A stretch of 64,000 nucleotides of DNA, from NCBI GenBank assembly GCA_918797485.1, contig CAKKNE010000004.1:3906001-3970000 (forward strand). The letters are read 5' to 3'. This DNA is from Pelagomonas calceolata. Lineage: Eukaryota > Sar > Pelagophyceae > Pelagomonadales > Pelagomonadaceae. Positions 1-9,015 of this stretch are shown piece after piece; within the stretch, counting starts at the first letter, position 1, and every line of letters begins with the position of its first letter. The notes under the pieces were generated by a model. It saw only the letters and a list, made by a program, of their open reading frames with translations. It searched no databases and was not told where the DNA came from. The translations under genes and the position numbers were made by a program.

Positions 1-108
1 GCAGTTTGCATTCGCAGCTCCTAGCTGGTGCGCCTAGGCTCTGTCCGAGCGGCACCAGGCGTCACCCTGGCGAGCCAACGCCGCGGCGCCGCCGCACAGA
101 ACACGGCC

Positions 109-1053
109 ATGGCCGAGGAGGGCCGCGCGAGCCCGCCGACGAACGCCATCGGCGGCTGGAATCCGTTGGACAGCTCCGAGCTGCCGTCGTGGGACTCGAT
201 CGCGTCGGCGACGCAGCGCGGTCTCGACGCGGCCGCCGCGCGCGCGGCCGAAGCTAAACAGAAGTCGCTGGAGCTGACCGCGACGGCGCGCGAGAACTTG
301 TCTCCGCACCTCGCGAAGCTCGACGAGGCGACGGCGTCGGCGCGGACGCGGATCGCCGAGGACGCCTCGAACCTCGGGCGGCAGCTCTCGACAGCCTTCA
401 CGCCACCTGCACAAGACGTGGAGAACCCTACCGTGGAGGACGAGAGCGGCGAGCAACCGGCGTCGTGGTGGGCCTCGCAGCCGCCGCAGGAAGGCGAGGA
501 AAACGCGTCTCTGTTAGATAAAATGTCGTCCTTCGCGTCGGAGACGGGCAACAAATTGGCCGGGTCCTTCAAGGACGCGACGGAGGACCGCCAGGAGTGC
601 GGCCTGACGCGGACGCAGCGGTTCCGGTGGTACGTCATCCTGTTAGGTGTTTCCACGCTGTTCTTCGGGCTGGCCTTGCAGTTCATCCCTTTGGCCGTCA
701 TCAAACCGACGAAATTTGCGAGTGCGTTCTGCATCGGCACGATCTGCTCCGTGGCAGCAAAATTTATGCTCAATGGACCGAGGACGCAACTGCGGCTCAT
801 GGTCGAGTGGCGCAAGCTGCCCTACTCGCTGGCGCTCGTCGCGTCGACGCTGCTTACTTTATATGCGTGCTTCGTGCTCGGCAACTTTTTCCTGGTCGTC
901 GTCGCGTCGGCGTCGCAAGTTTGTGCATTACTGTACTACCTGTTCGGTGACACGCCGGGCGGCATCGCCGGCGTGAAGTTTCTGGGGAGGGTCATCGTGA
1001 AGACTTTTAGATTGATCCTGTCGCCGTGTATTGCTGCACTAAATGGTGATTGA
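109..1053 (+). CDS. SFT2/GOT1-like vesicle transport membrane protein
   Basis: This 314-residue protein has a hydrophilic Ala- and charge-rich N-terminal half (residues 1-165) followed by four close-packed membrane segments (about 174-196, 202-222, 238-258, 259-280). That arrangement, with conserved short loops such as KFMLNGPRTQ and LFGDTPGG, is typical of the SFT2 family, which acts in retrograde transport to the late Golgi. SFT2 proteins are usually about 200 residues, so the long N-terminal extension, probably amphipathic helix, is unusual. The frame is open 81 bp further upstream, but the first Met with a good context (GCCATGG) is the one used. It converges with the broken gene at 1076-1692, and the stops are only 22 bp apart. 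The family assignment rests on topology and loop residues and is fairly sure. Confidence 0.8.
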   Translation: MAEEGRASPPTNAIGGWNPLDSSELPSWDSIASATQRGLDAAAARAAEAKQKSLELTATARENLSPHLAKLDEATASARTRIAEDASNLGRQLSTAFTPPAQDVENPTVEDESGEQPASWWASQPPQEGEENASLLDKMSSFASETGNKLAGSFKDATEDRQECGLTRTQRFRWYVILLGVSTLFFGLALQFIPLAVIKPTKFASAFCIGTICSVAAKFMLNGPRTQLRLMVEWRKLPYSLALVASTLLTLYACFVLGNFFLVVVASASQVCALLYYLFGDTPGGIAGVKFLGRVIVKTFRLILSPCIAALNGD

Positions 1054-1075
1054 TATATTATACTTCTACGTAGTA

Positions 1076-1692
1076 TTAAGCCTGAGACCTGAAATCAGGT
1101 TCCTCCCCATACCTGTTACGGAGGTCGATGGTATAGCGAATCATCCGTGCGAACGTGATATGGACTTTGAAACTCTCTATCGCCGGGTGTGCCGGGCCCA
1201 GAATCCTCTTCGCCGCCTGGGCGTTATCTTTGAGTATAGCCACAGCCTCTACAATATCGCCTCGGGAAGAGACTGGGTTTCTATAGATGGCCTGACCGAG
1301 GCTCAAGTAGAGCCTTAGGGTCACTTCGTGGGCAGAACCGAGCACGCGCTCCACCAGTGGTAGATGCGCGCGCAGCAAGGACTCCACCTCCACAAATTGA
1401 CGTTGAAGGAGAAGTGAGTCCGTTAATCCGTTGAGTGCGGAGCCAGTCCGTATTGCATCGGATCTACTGAAACGAGCGTAATGTGCCTCACCGTAAAGCT
1501 CCTCCGTCATCGTAAAGGTCTCGCGATGCATTTTCAGGGCTTCGGCATCTCGGCGCAACAGAGAGAGACAGAACGCGATATTTGTGCGCGACTGCACTCT
1601 GTCGAGCAGTAGCGAGTCTCACATCGCACACAAGATGGGATGTCGTCGTGGGTTAGTGGCGCGGCGCACGCTGCACAATGGAGGAGGTCCAT
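1076..1692 (-). pseudogene. Broken MYND zinc-finger/TPR protein gene
   Basis: Two pieces of one protein family lie head to tail in different frames. The 5' piece (about 1692-1600) encodes a partial MYND finger with CAAC, CVRC and YCSTEC cysteine pairs. The 3' piece (about 1597-1076) encodes kinesin-light-chain-type TPRs (SLLRRDAEALKMHRETF, LGSAHEVTLRLYLSLGQAIY, VAILKDN, ILGPAHPAIESF). They meet near 1597-1610, where the MYND frame runs directly into the TPR frame out of phase. The remaining zinc ligands and the first repeats are absent, as expected after an internal deletion. An undetected intron is the alternative, but no GT-AG pair restores the missing middle. The piece sits just behind the 3' end of the SET methyltransferase gene. 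The stretch from 1693 to 1848 holds no gene. Confidence 0.65.
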
Positions 1693-1848
1693 CTCAGACT
1701 GGTACTGGGATAAATGGGCGATCAGACCGCGAGCAAAAGCGATCGAGTCGTCCTGTAAAACCCGTTTTAATCGCGCACACGCGACGCGCGCAATGCTCTG
1801 CTCGGCACCGTAACACAGAAAAATACTACTCGTCACAATTTATACAAG

Positions 1849-2970
1849 TCACCGTGGTAAGCGGATCGTTTCGAGCGCAGCCGCGGGGTCGTCGCTCTCG
1901 AGGGCCTCGAGCATCTTCGTCATCAACGCCTTCTGGCCGATTCGATAGGTCAGCGCGTGGAAGAGCCGTACCGATTCCACCCGCCACTCTCCGTAGCCTA
2001 CCTCCAACGTCGTCGACTCGGACAACATCGCTCGGTCTTCCGCAAGCGTCGTCGGCGCGGCCGCCAGTGACGCCTGGAGAAGCTCGCGGAACCGCGTGGC
2101 GCCGAGGTCGTCGAGGGCGCAGGTGTCCGCGAGGGTCGAGTCGAGGATGAGATCGTCGCCTAGGTTGATCTCCTCGTAGCAAGGCTGGCCCCCCAGCGCC
2201 TCGGCGAACCCGTAGTCCAGTAGGAGCTTCTCGTTGCCCTCGTAGCGATAACAGATGGTCACCTCGTCGCCCTCTTTGAGGTCCCGGGGCGCGGCGAGCG
2301 TCACCGCTCGTGCCGATGGGTCGAGACCAACGGGCTCAACTTCTCCAAGATCCGGCGTGCGGTGATTGGCGAGGTCCAAAAGGGGCACAAGTGCCATCAT
2401 TGCCGGCGAGTCGAGGTCTCCCAGAGAGTTAAAGCCACCGTCATCGAACAGGAGCGCGCGGGACCGCACCATGCGTTCGGCCCAGCGCACGTCGGCCTCC
2501 GTGCCCTTCGTCCAGGGTAGGATGCGCGCCGTTGACTCGTCGAGGAACGGCAGCATGCCCCGCGCGTCATCCGAAAGTCTCAGCGACTGCAGCTCGGCGA
2601 GCTCGGCGTCCGACCAGTCACAAAGCAAGGGCTCGTCGCTCGGAAGCGTCGCGATGTAGGGCTCATGCTCGCCGCGCGTCCGCGATCCGACGAGGCGCGC
2701 CGTCGTGAGCTCGCGCAGCGAGAGGCCCCACTGCGGGTCCTCGTCCGCGGCAATACAACACGCTTCCGGGACGCTGAGCAGCAGCGTGCCTTTGGGCGCG
2801 TCTTTCGTGGTGTAGAGGCCGCGGACGCCGTCTCGTTTTTCCACGGCGACGTCGCCGATAAAGCCACCTTCCGTCTTTACCCACGCCGCGAGTGCGTGTT
2901 CAGGCGTACCCGTCGGCGCGAAAGCGCTTGCATAAGCGGTCAGCAGTATGAAACCTTGCAACATGATCAT
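1849..2970 (-). CDS. Plastid-targeted SET-domain lysine methyltransferase (Rubisco LSMT/SETD3-like)
   Basis: This 373-residue protein resembles the SETD3/Rubisco large-subunit methyltransferase group, which transfers methyl from SAM to lysine or histidine of non-histone substrates. The start chosen begins with a hydrophobic signal sequence (MIMLQGFILLTAYASAFAPTG) ending in an ASAFAP motif, the hallmark of heterokont plastid presequences, so import into the plastid is likely. The SET core contains DGVRGLYTTKDAPKGTLLL, the asparagine-histidine of LLDLANH and the tyrosine of DEVTICYRYEGNE. A helical C-terminal part (about 290-373) fits the Rubisco LSMT substrate-binding domain. The open frame extends 46 codons upstream without a better start. 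It shares a roughly 416-bp divergent intergenic region, with one CTAG motif, with the ankyrin gene. The substrate is not predictable from sequence. Confidence 0.85.
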   Translation of the reverse strand: MIMLQGFILLTAYASAFAPTGTPEHALAAWVKTEGGFIGDVAVEKRDGVRGLYTTKDAPKGTLLLSVPEACCIAADEDPQWGLSLRELTTARLVGSRTRGEHEPYIATLPSDEPLLCDWSDAELAELQSLRLSDDARGMLPFLDESTARILPWTKGTEADVRWAERMVRSRALLFDDGGFNSLGDLDSPAMMALVPLLDLANHRTPDLGEVEPVGLDPSARAVTLAAPRDLKEGDEVTICYRYEGNEKLLLDYGFAEALGGQPCYEEINLGDDLILDSTLADTCALDDLGATRFRELLQASLAAAPTTLAEDRAMLSESTTLEVGYGEWRVESVRLFHALTYRIGQKALMTKMLEALESDDPAAALETIRLPR

Positions 2971-3183
2971 CCGAACGACTGCAGGCGCCGCTGCGGCCGT
3001 AGCGGAGCACTCGCGGGCGCTGCCAGCCTTTGTGGCAGCGCAGTCACGCCGCTCTCCCAGCCTCGCTGAACTGCTTCGGCGCACTCGCACAGCTATTGAA
3101 TCAATCAAATGCGATCAATTTCGACCGCTGCTGGCGGCAGCTTTGCGGTTTGCCCTGTCTGCCCTGCAGCCCTCGAGCCTCGG

Positions 3184-3205
3184 CTAGTGTCTTACAGCAC
3201 GCTAG
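3184..3205 (-). promoter_or_regulatory. CTAG-bounded motif, copy 1
   Basis: This 22-bp site begins and ends with CTAG and reads GTAAGACACTAGCCGAG toward the SET methyltransferase gene, whose ATG is 214 bp away. The ankyrin gene ATG is 182 bp away on the other side. It matches the consensus seen at about ten other places in the window. The function is unknown; its place in a divergent 5' region suggests a promoter or 5' leader element. Confidence 0.55.
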
Positions 3206-3386
3206 TCGCACTCCTCGGCGGCTCGGCCGCGCCCGCATATTCAGCCGCTAACGCACGCCATCCGACGCGCACGGTGTCTAATACTTGCCTGACAGCGCTG
3301 TCGACCGCTGTGCGCCGCCAAGCGCCTGCAGCTAGACGAGAGGTAGGCTGCCGATTGCTGCCTCCGACGGATAAGAGAGGCGCGCC

Positions 3387-4445
3387 ATGGACCCGCCGGA
3401 GGTACGGGAATATGCGGCGCGGTGCTTCAGGTCCTGCGACGGCAACCGCAAGCGCAGAGCTATGCAGCGGAAGCTGGACGCCATTATCTCTCGCGCGCTG
3501 GCGGACGGACGCCTGCGGACCATCGACTGGGCGTTGGAGCCGACGCTGACCCTCGACCCGCGGGAGGTTGCGCGGGAGAGTTTGAGAGATGCGTGCATGG
3601 GCTCTCATTTCGCCAACGAAGACGCTGTCGACGTGGCCCGGCGTGCGCTTGATTTGGGCGTTCCAATTGATGATGCTTTAGATGAAAACTCACTTTCGCA
3701 AGACTCACTTTCGCCACTGTCTCTCGCTGTTTATAACCGTGAGATCGAAGTCGCGAATTTTCTCTTGGACCGCGGCGCCAGAGCGACCTCTGAAGCGCTT
3801 GTCTGGGCTTGCCAACTTCGCGGTGGTCAGGAGTGTCCTTTAGAGCTCGTTGAACGTCTCCTTAAGGCGGGCGCTGACCTTCGAGAGGGTGGGGCAAATT
3901 TTGTTGGAGGTGGTGACAAATTTACACCGCTCTACTTTGCTGTCGAACATCTTGGCCCACCCCGTGGTAACGTTCCCCTTGCCCGACTTCTGCTCGACTA
4001 CGGCGCACCCGTCGACCTAGGAAAAGTCGACGCGTCAAAATTTGCAAAAGCCGGCTGCGGGGGCTTACAGACGCCGCTTTATAAGGCGTGCCAGTATGGC
4101 GAAGTTGCCATGACCAGGTTACTACTCGCACGAGGTGCTGGTTGGGACAAGTTGACTCATTCCGACCCTGACTGCGCCAAATGGGCGACGCCACTCCTAC
4201 GTGTGCGTCTTCACGCCAACACACAAGTACTGGGGCAACACCAGTCGAATTTACGTCAACTGAACGTCCTCTTCGACGACTTCCTGGCGCACTACTGGAC
4301 GCTCCGCGTGGCGCTCCGCCTCTTCGGCCGGCGCGAAAACCACGCCTCGGGCCCGCAGCGCATGGTTCTCGGCGACGCGTACCTGCCGAACAAGATCGGC
4401 GCCTTTGTTGTTGGAGACGGCATCCTTGTGAAGAAAAAGAAGTAA
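3387..4445 (+). CDS. Ankyrin-repeat protein
   Basis: This 352-residue soluble protein has ankyrin repeats in its middle part: residues about 115-145 (SPLSLAVYNREIEVANFLLDRGA), 146-185 (LELVERLLKAGADL), 190-230 (TPLYFAVEHLG, LARLLLDYGAPVDL) and 240-275 (TPLYKACQYGEVAMTRLLLARGA). The C-terminal 80 residues lack repeats and end in a lysine run (VKKKK). The start is the Met in CGCGCCATGG, and no upstream in-frame Met exists nearby. Ankyrin repeats bind protein partners, and nothing in the sequence identifies one. Base composition in 3660-4100 is less GC-rich than in neighbouring genes. Confidence 0.75.
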   Translation: MDPPEVREYAARCFRSCDGNRKRRAMQRKLDAIISRALADGRLRTIDWALEPTLTLDPREVARESLRDACMGSHFANEDAVDVARRALDLGVPIDDALDENSLSQDSLSPLSLAVYNREIEVANFLLDRGARATSEALVWACQLRGGQECPLELVERLLKAGADLREGGANFVGGGDKFTPLYFAVEHLGPPRGNVPLARLLLDYGAPVDLGKVDASKFAKAGCGGLQTPLYKACQYGEVAMTRLLLARGAGWDKLTHSDPDCAKWATPLLRVRLHANTQVLGQHQSNLRQLNVLFDDFLAHYWTLRVALRLFGRRENHASGPQRMVLGDAYLPNKIGAFVVGDGILVKKKK

Positions 4446-4587
4446 TACTGTTAAGATCTCGTCGCGACACCTGGGGCATGGGCCGCTCCTTCACGCGGCA
4501 CGTCTCGAAGCGCGCCAGCTCCGGGAAGTTTATCTTCTTAGCTTACACACTGGCACACTACTTGGGGGAGGGAGCGGACGAACTCAA

Positions 4588-5352
4588 CTAGTCCTCGAGC
4601 AGACGGTTCGCCGCGTACTTGTAGTCGAGGTCCGCGTACGCCATGTCGTTGAAGTCGCGCATCATGGCCTTCGTGCCGATCGAGATGAGGCGCACGTTCG
4701 CACGGTCGACGGTCGTGCCGACGCCCCACGCCTCGTCGAGCTCCTCCTTGAGCAGCTCCGGCGTGACGCGGCCGCGGCGGCAGCCGTCGCGGTCTTCCCG
4801 CGAGAGCACGTGGACGACCTCGAAGCGCTCATCCGCCTTGAGCCGCTCGAGCTCGTCGAGCCAGAAGCAGTCGCCCCAGGTCTTCGTCGCCCAGATCAAC
4901 TTGACGCGTTTCACGTCCGAATGAGTGAGTTGGGCGGTGGCGACGGGCAGCACCTCCGTTATGCCCACGCCAAACGCCACCATGCCAATGTGCGTGCCGC
5001 CGTCGTTGCGGCGCTTGCCACCCTTCGCGAAGCACTGGATCTCGTCACCAATACTTAGGGACTCGAGGTAGCCGCTGCACTTGCCGCCCGGGTAGTACTT
5101 ATAGGTGATGTCGAACTCGCCGTCGCCCTGGCGCGACATGGAGTAGCTCTTCGGTTTGTAGTTTGGAACGACCACCTTCACCACATCCCCGCACGCGATG
5201 CGACACGGCATCCGCTCGCCGCCGGGATCCGCGAACGTCAGCGTGTAGACGGGAAGACGATCCCACCACTGCGCGTCGTCGCCGCGCACGGCTTCCACTT
5301 GGCAAACTTTGCGCAGAAATTTTGCCGGCTTAGCGCTGGCCCTACTCATCAT
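4588..5352 (-). CDS. NADH-cytochrome b5 reductase-like FAD oxidoreductase
   Basis: The 254-residue protein has the two-domain ferredoxin-reductase fold. An FAD-binding barrel carries KSYSMSR (residues about 66-72; the usual RxYS motif with Lys for Arg) and GGKCSGYLESLSIGDEI. A pyridine-nucleotide domain carries GVGITEVLPVA (about 127-137) and IGTKAMMRDF near the C terminus. The family moves electrons from NAD(P)H to a haem or Fe-S acceptor. The N terminus has no clear membrane anchor, so this may be a soluble member. Two adjacent Met codons form the start, and the first is used. A CTAG motif lies 211 bp upstream. The acceptor and whether NADH or NADPH is used are not decided by what can be seen. 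Confidence 0.8.
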   Translation of the reverse strand: MMSRASAKPAKFLRKVCQVEAVRGDDAQWWDRLPVYTLTFADPGGERMPCRIACGDVVKVVVPNYKPKSYSMSRQGDGEFDITYKYYPGGKCSGYLESLSIGDEIQCFAKGGKRRNDGGTHIGMVAFGVGITEVLPVATAQLTHSDVKRVKLIWATKTWGDCFWLDELERLKADERFEVVHVLSREDRDGCRRGRVTPELLKEELDEAWGVGTTVDRANVRLISIGTKAMMRDFNDMAYADLDYKYAANRLLED

Positions 5353-5562
5353 GAAGCCCGCGGCTCTGCGGATGGAGGACGTGATGGTTGCTGCAGTGTG
5401 TCAGAGAGGCAGAGTGCTCTCAGGACGTATACAGCTCGAGAACTGCAGTTTTAATGGCAGCAGCATTCGCACGTGTCGCGGCGACTGTAGAGCAAGGACG
5501 CACTTTGTCTTAATGCACGCGTGTGGTAGCCGCGTCGAGTGGCACACGCGCGGAGCATGCTG

Positions 5563-5584
5563 CTAGTGCCTTACCGGCCGCTAG
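5563..5584 (-). promoter_or_regulatory. CTAG-bounded motif, copy 2
   Basis: This 22-bp copy reads GTAAGGCACTAGCAGC toward the flavoprotein gene, whose ATG lies 211 bp downstream on the minus strand. It sits between that gene and the 3' end of the aminotransferase gene, so only the flavoprotein gene can be its target. Confidence 0.55.
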
Positions 5585-5644
5585 CGATGCTGTTGCGGGG
5601 CGCCAAACGCCATCGAAGCGGCGCATTTTAGTCTTCTTACTCGC

Positions 5645-6823
5645 CTACGACGGCGGCACGACGACGTGCGTCCACCCGTCCTCGTCGGGCGCGTCGCCCC
5701 GCTGGATGTCGGTCAGCCTCGTGTACAAGTCGAGGCACGTCGGCCCCGGCTCCGTGTTATGTTGCAACTCATATTCCGAACCACCCCTTGCTATCGAACC
5801 AACGGGCGTCAACACGACAGCAGTCCCACAAGCGGCGACCTCCGAGAACTTTCCGGAAGCGATCTCGTCGAAGGCCACGGGCCGCCGTTCGGTCGTCATG
5901 CCCGACCGCTCCGCGAGCTTCATCAATGAATCGTTCGTGATGGACGGTAGAATCGCGTCGGACTGCGGTGTCACGTATTTCCCCGTCTCGCCACAGATAC
6001 CGACAAAGTTCGAGGTGCTGAATTCCTCCACATATGTCCTGGACCCCGCGTCCAAGTAGAGCCCGATGGGGTAGCCACTTTGTTTCGCTTCCGTGTTCGG
6101 CTTGAGGTCGGGGGCGTAGTTTCCTGCGAGCTTGACAGACCCGACGCCTCTCGGAGCGGCGCGGTCGTACTCCTCGACGACACAGGCCTTGACGGGCTTG
6201 CCGAGGCCGCCCTTGTAGTAATCGCCGACCGGAGTAGCGAGTACGAGGAAGTCGTAGGCGTCGGAGGGCTGCAACCCTATTCTCGGGCCGGCGCCGTACA
6301 GCAGTGGTCTGACATACAAAGCGCCTCCAGAACCATACGGAGGCACGTAGTCCAAATTTTCTCGCACGACGCGCGCGCAGGCCTCGACGAACAACGCCTC
6401 GTCGGGCGCCTCCATCAATGTGCGAGCAGCCCCTCGCGCCATGCGAGCCGCGTTCGCCGTCGGTCGGAATAATCTTACCGAACCATCTTTGCACGCGAAG
6501 GCCTTGAGACCCTCGAACAAAGACTGGCCGTAGTGTAAAGCCGTCGCGCCGATTGACACGGGTACCGTGGCGTCCAAGCCGGCGGGCTCCAGCGCGCCGC
6601 CGTCCCATTCACCGTTTCTGTATCTGTAGTGCACAAACGACCGCGTCGGCCGGTACTCGAAGCCGATGTTCGGCCAATCTAAATTCTGGGCGCCGACCTC
6701 GAGGGAGGGCGGTGCCACAGTCGCGGTCATGGCGACCGTGGCGCGGCGGGGCCTCGCGCGCGAAGGCGTGGGTGCCAGCGCATGTGCGCATAGTGCGCTT
6801 GTTGCTACGAATAGCCTGGCCAT
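5645..6823 (-). CDS. Branched-chain amino acid aminotransferase, plastid-targeted
   Basis: This class IV PLP aminotransferase (392 residues from the chosen Met) interconverts leucine, isoleucine or valine with their 2-oxo acids using glutamate/2-oxoglutarate. Family signatures include HYGQSLFEGLKAF, YVRPLLYGAG, the PLP lysine in GSVKLAGNYAPDL, EEFSTSNFVGI and the phosphate-loop sequence AACGTAVVLTPVG. The N terminus (MARLFVATSALCAHALAPTPSR) is a signal peptide ending in an ALAP plastid-type cleavage context followed by an Arg-rich transit region, implying plastid import. An upstream in-frame Met 45 bp earlier would bury that signal, so the second Met was chosen. Length is normal for the plastid isozymes. 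Confidence 0.92.
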   Translation of the reverse strand: MARLFVATSALCAHALAPTPSRARPRRATVAMTATVAPPSLEVGAQNLDWPNIGFEYRPTRSFVHYRYRNGEWDGGALEPAGLDATVPVSIGATALHYGQSLFEGLKAFACKDGSVRLFRPTANAARMARGAARTLMEAPDEALFVEACARVVRENLDYVPPYGSGGALYVRPLLYGAGPRIGLQPSDAYDFLVLATPVGDYYKGGLGKPVKACVVEEYDRAAPRGVGSVKLAGNYAPDLKPNTEAKQSGYPIGLYLDAGSRTYVEEFSTSNFVGICGETGKYVTPQSDAILPSITNDSLMKLAERSGMTTERRPVAFDEIASGKFSEVAACGTAVVLTPVGSIARGGSEYELQHNTEPGPTCLDLYTRLTDIQRGDAPDEDGWTHVVVPPS

Positions 6824-7223
6824 CTTGTTGGTTGCTAGTCGCGTCGGCAGGCGTCTCAGCTGCTGCACACCTGGCGAGACCTTGTAAATAAGCTGTCAGG
6901 GCTTGCGAAGTGCCGCTTTTTTTTGCGGTCACGAAAGAGGGTGATAAGTGCAGCTATCTGAGCGCGTTGAGGCAACCTGGACTGGCTCACCGGCCTTGTA
7001 TAGGCTGCACACACTCGACAGCAATGTCCACGCTGTCTCGAAGTAGGGGGTCAGCGTCCAGGACGACGCGGCGATGGCGTGGCGTCCACACACACGCCTT
7101 CGACGCGGGCGAGAGCGCTAGGTGCAAATTTTTGGCCTAGAGGCCCGCAACGACGGGCGCGGCCCGCGGACGTGAGCAGCAGGCGTAGAAGCTACGTAGA
7201 AGCAAATTAAAATACACATAAGG

Positions 7224-7727
7224 TTACCTCCACGGCGTCGCCGTGACGCTAGGTTTGCGCCGAAACCTCCGCGGCTCATCGCGCAAAGCAGCAACTTCCG
7301 GCGGCAGCGACCCATCCCGCCGCGCCATTTCGCGGTTGAGCGCCACGGTCTCCGCCGCGAGCGCCTCCAGCTCGGCTTCAATTTTCGCCGACTCCGCGGC
7401 CTCGGCGCGTTGCCTGGCTTCGAGCCGTGCGGCCAATGCCCTCCGCTCGGCCTTGAGCGCCTCGTATTCGTCCATGAGTCGCGCGACCGCGGCGTCGTCG
7501 TCAGCCGGATGCGCCGGTGGCGCGGCAGGTGGCGTAGCCTCACGGACCCTAGTCGGCGGCGACGCGCCGTCCGCGCCGTCCGCGCCGCCCCCGAGCACCT
7601 CGTTCCACGCGGTAGAGTGCGGCGTCGTGGGCTGCTCTTCACGCGGCCCCGGAGGCGGCGGTGGTGGCACTTGTCGATCGCTATCGGTGCTGTCGCCGTC
7701 GCTGGCATCCGCTGCCGTCGGCTCCAT
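7224..7727 (-). CDS. Hypothetical proline-rich coiled-coil protein
   Basis: I do not recognise this 167-residue protein. Residues 1-70 are acidic and proline-rich (SDGDSTDSDRQV, then a proline run), and residues about 78-145 form a continuous Ala/Glu/Arg-rich coiled coil (MDEYEALKAERRALAARLEA and similar). A basic tail (RRFRRKP) ends it. No signal peptide or membrane segment is visible. Codon use matches its neighbours, which supports a real gene, but low complexity leaves some doubt. Confidence 0.55.
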   Translation of the reverse strand: MEPTAADASDGDSTDSDRQVPPPPPPGPREEQPTTPHSTAWNEVLGGGADGADGASPPTRVREATPPAAPPAHPADDDAAVARLMDEYEALKAERRALAARLEARQRAEAAESAKIEAELEALAAETVALNREMARRDGSLPPEVAALRDEPRRFRRKPSVTATPWR

Positions 7728-8071
7728 CCTCGGTTCTCGGGGCAGGGCCTGCCCTTCACAAGCTTATATGGTGTCGAGAGCCTCGGGGCAGCCTGATTTC
7801 ACTTCGAACAGCTCCCAGTGGTACCTTAGGTCAGCGATTGCAGTGATAACCTGCTTTTACAGCTGGACTGCGCTGCATATCGGGATCCCTAGTATGTTTG
7901 TAACGCTAACAAGGCCCCTCGTCTTGGTTTGTCACCATAACTCTGCGCATTCGTGCCCTCGGGCTAAAAGAGTAAGCGCAGAACCTTTCCTAGACCTGAG
8001 CGGTCCACGCAATCCAGTTCTCACAGCTGAAAAAACGCTGCACCGGGTAGAACAAACACTCCACAGGAGCC
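7728..8071. other. Intergenic region between divergent genes
   Basis: This 344-bp divergent promoter region is clearly more AT-rich than the genes around it. It holds a weak CTAG-like stretch at 7888-7910 (CTAGTATGTTTGTAACGCTA) that only partly fits the window's motif. No ORF or RNA gene was recognised. Confidence 0.4.
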
Positions 8072-8860
8072 ATGCGTGCAAAACCCAAAAACGAACCGCT
8101 CGCGGACCGCCGACGACTCTTACCCCAAACGTCCGGCGCGCGCCAGGCGCCGCGCTACGCGACCGACCCGCAGAACGACGCCACCGCGCTCAAAACAAAA
8201 AGCAAGCCGCAGTTCGACTCGTTACGAGGCGGATTACAGATCGAGGCGGCGCCGACGCCCGCGCCGCTGCTCCTGGAAGGATCATCGGAGGACTGGAAGT
8301 ACGAGATCACGCCGTACGAACCCGGCGACTGCCGGCCCGTCGTCTTCTTCGACATAGCGGTGGGCGACCAGGCGCTGGGGCGGATTGAAATAATGCTGCA
8401 CGACGACGTCTGCCCGAAGACCTGCGAGAACTTTCGGTGTCTGTGCACGGGCGAGCGGGGAGACTATGTGGAGGGCTCCCGAAGGACGCCGCTCTGGTAC
8501 AAGGGCGCGCGGTTCCACCGCGTGATTCCCGACTTCATGGCCCAGGGCGGCGACCTGGAGAAGCACAACGGGAGTGGTAAGGGCGTCTGCATTTATGGCC
8601 GGACCTTCGCGGACGAGGAGGCATCGCTCGCGTTTGATAGTCCTGGAGTCGTGGCGATGGCGGCGACAAAGGGCCAGGACGCGAATGGCTGCCAGTTCTT
8701 CGTATCACTGGGCGAGGCGCCCTGGCTGGACGGCAAGCACGTCGCCTTCGGGCGCGTGTCGGCCGGCCTGGACGTGCTGCGGGCGATCGAGGAGCGGGGC
8801 TCGGCGCACGGCCGGACGCGTGGGGTGGTTGTCGTTTCGAACTGTGGGCAGCTCCAATAG
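8072..8860 (+). CDS. Cyclophilin-type peptidyl-prolyl cis-trans isomerase
   Basis: Residues about 90-262 are a full cyclophilin domain, which isomerises peptidyl-proline bonds during folding. Active-site residues are present: the arginine in FHRVIPDFMAQGGD, the F/M/Q of that stretch, QFFVSLG, and the tryptophan in WLDGKHVAFG. The first 85 residues are basic and then variable, with no signal peptide, so a cytosolic or nuclear enzyme with an N-terminal extension is likely. An insertion (VEGSRRTPLWYKGARFH) lies just before the catalytic arginine, as in several eukaryotic cyclophilins. The ISE2-like gene follows 155 bp downstream on the same strand. Confidence 0.92.
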   Translation: MRAKPKNEPLADRRRLLPQTSGARQAPRYATDPQNDATALKTKSKPQFDSLRGGLQIEAAPTPAPLLLEGSSEDWKYEITPYEPGDCRPVVFFDIAVGDQALGRIEIMLHDDVCPKTCENFRCLCTGERGDYVEGSRRTPLWYKGARFHRVIPDFMAQGGDLEKHNGSGKGVCIYGRTFADEEASLAFDSPGVVAMAATKGQDANGCQFFVSLGEAPWLDGKHVAFGRVSAGLDVLRAIEERGSAHGRTRGVVVVSNCGQLQ

Positions 8861-8885
8861 TTTGTTAAGATCTGTAGTTTTGGAC

Positions 8886-8903
8886 CTAGCTGCAAGACAC
8901 TAG
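8886..8903 (+). promoter_or_regulatory. CTAG-bounded motif, copy 3 (short)
   Basis: An 18-bp shorter copy (CTAGCTGCAAGACACTAG) followed by CAAG. It lies 26 bp after the cyclophilin stop and 113 bp before the helicase ATG, reading toward the helicase. Confidence 0.5.
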
Positions 8904-9015
8904 CAAGTAGGCAGCTGAAGCTGATGAGGCGGCGCTGCGAGCACAGATGCATTGAATTGTAGCGCAGATAGCTGCATCTGAGCCGTCTCTCGCGCCTTGG
9001 CCAGCGCCCGCACTG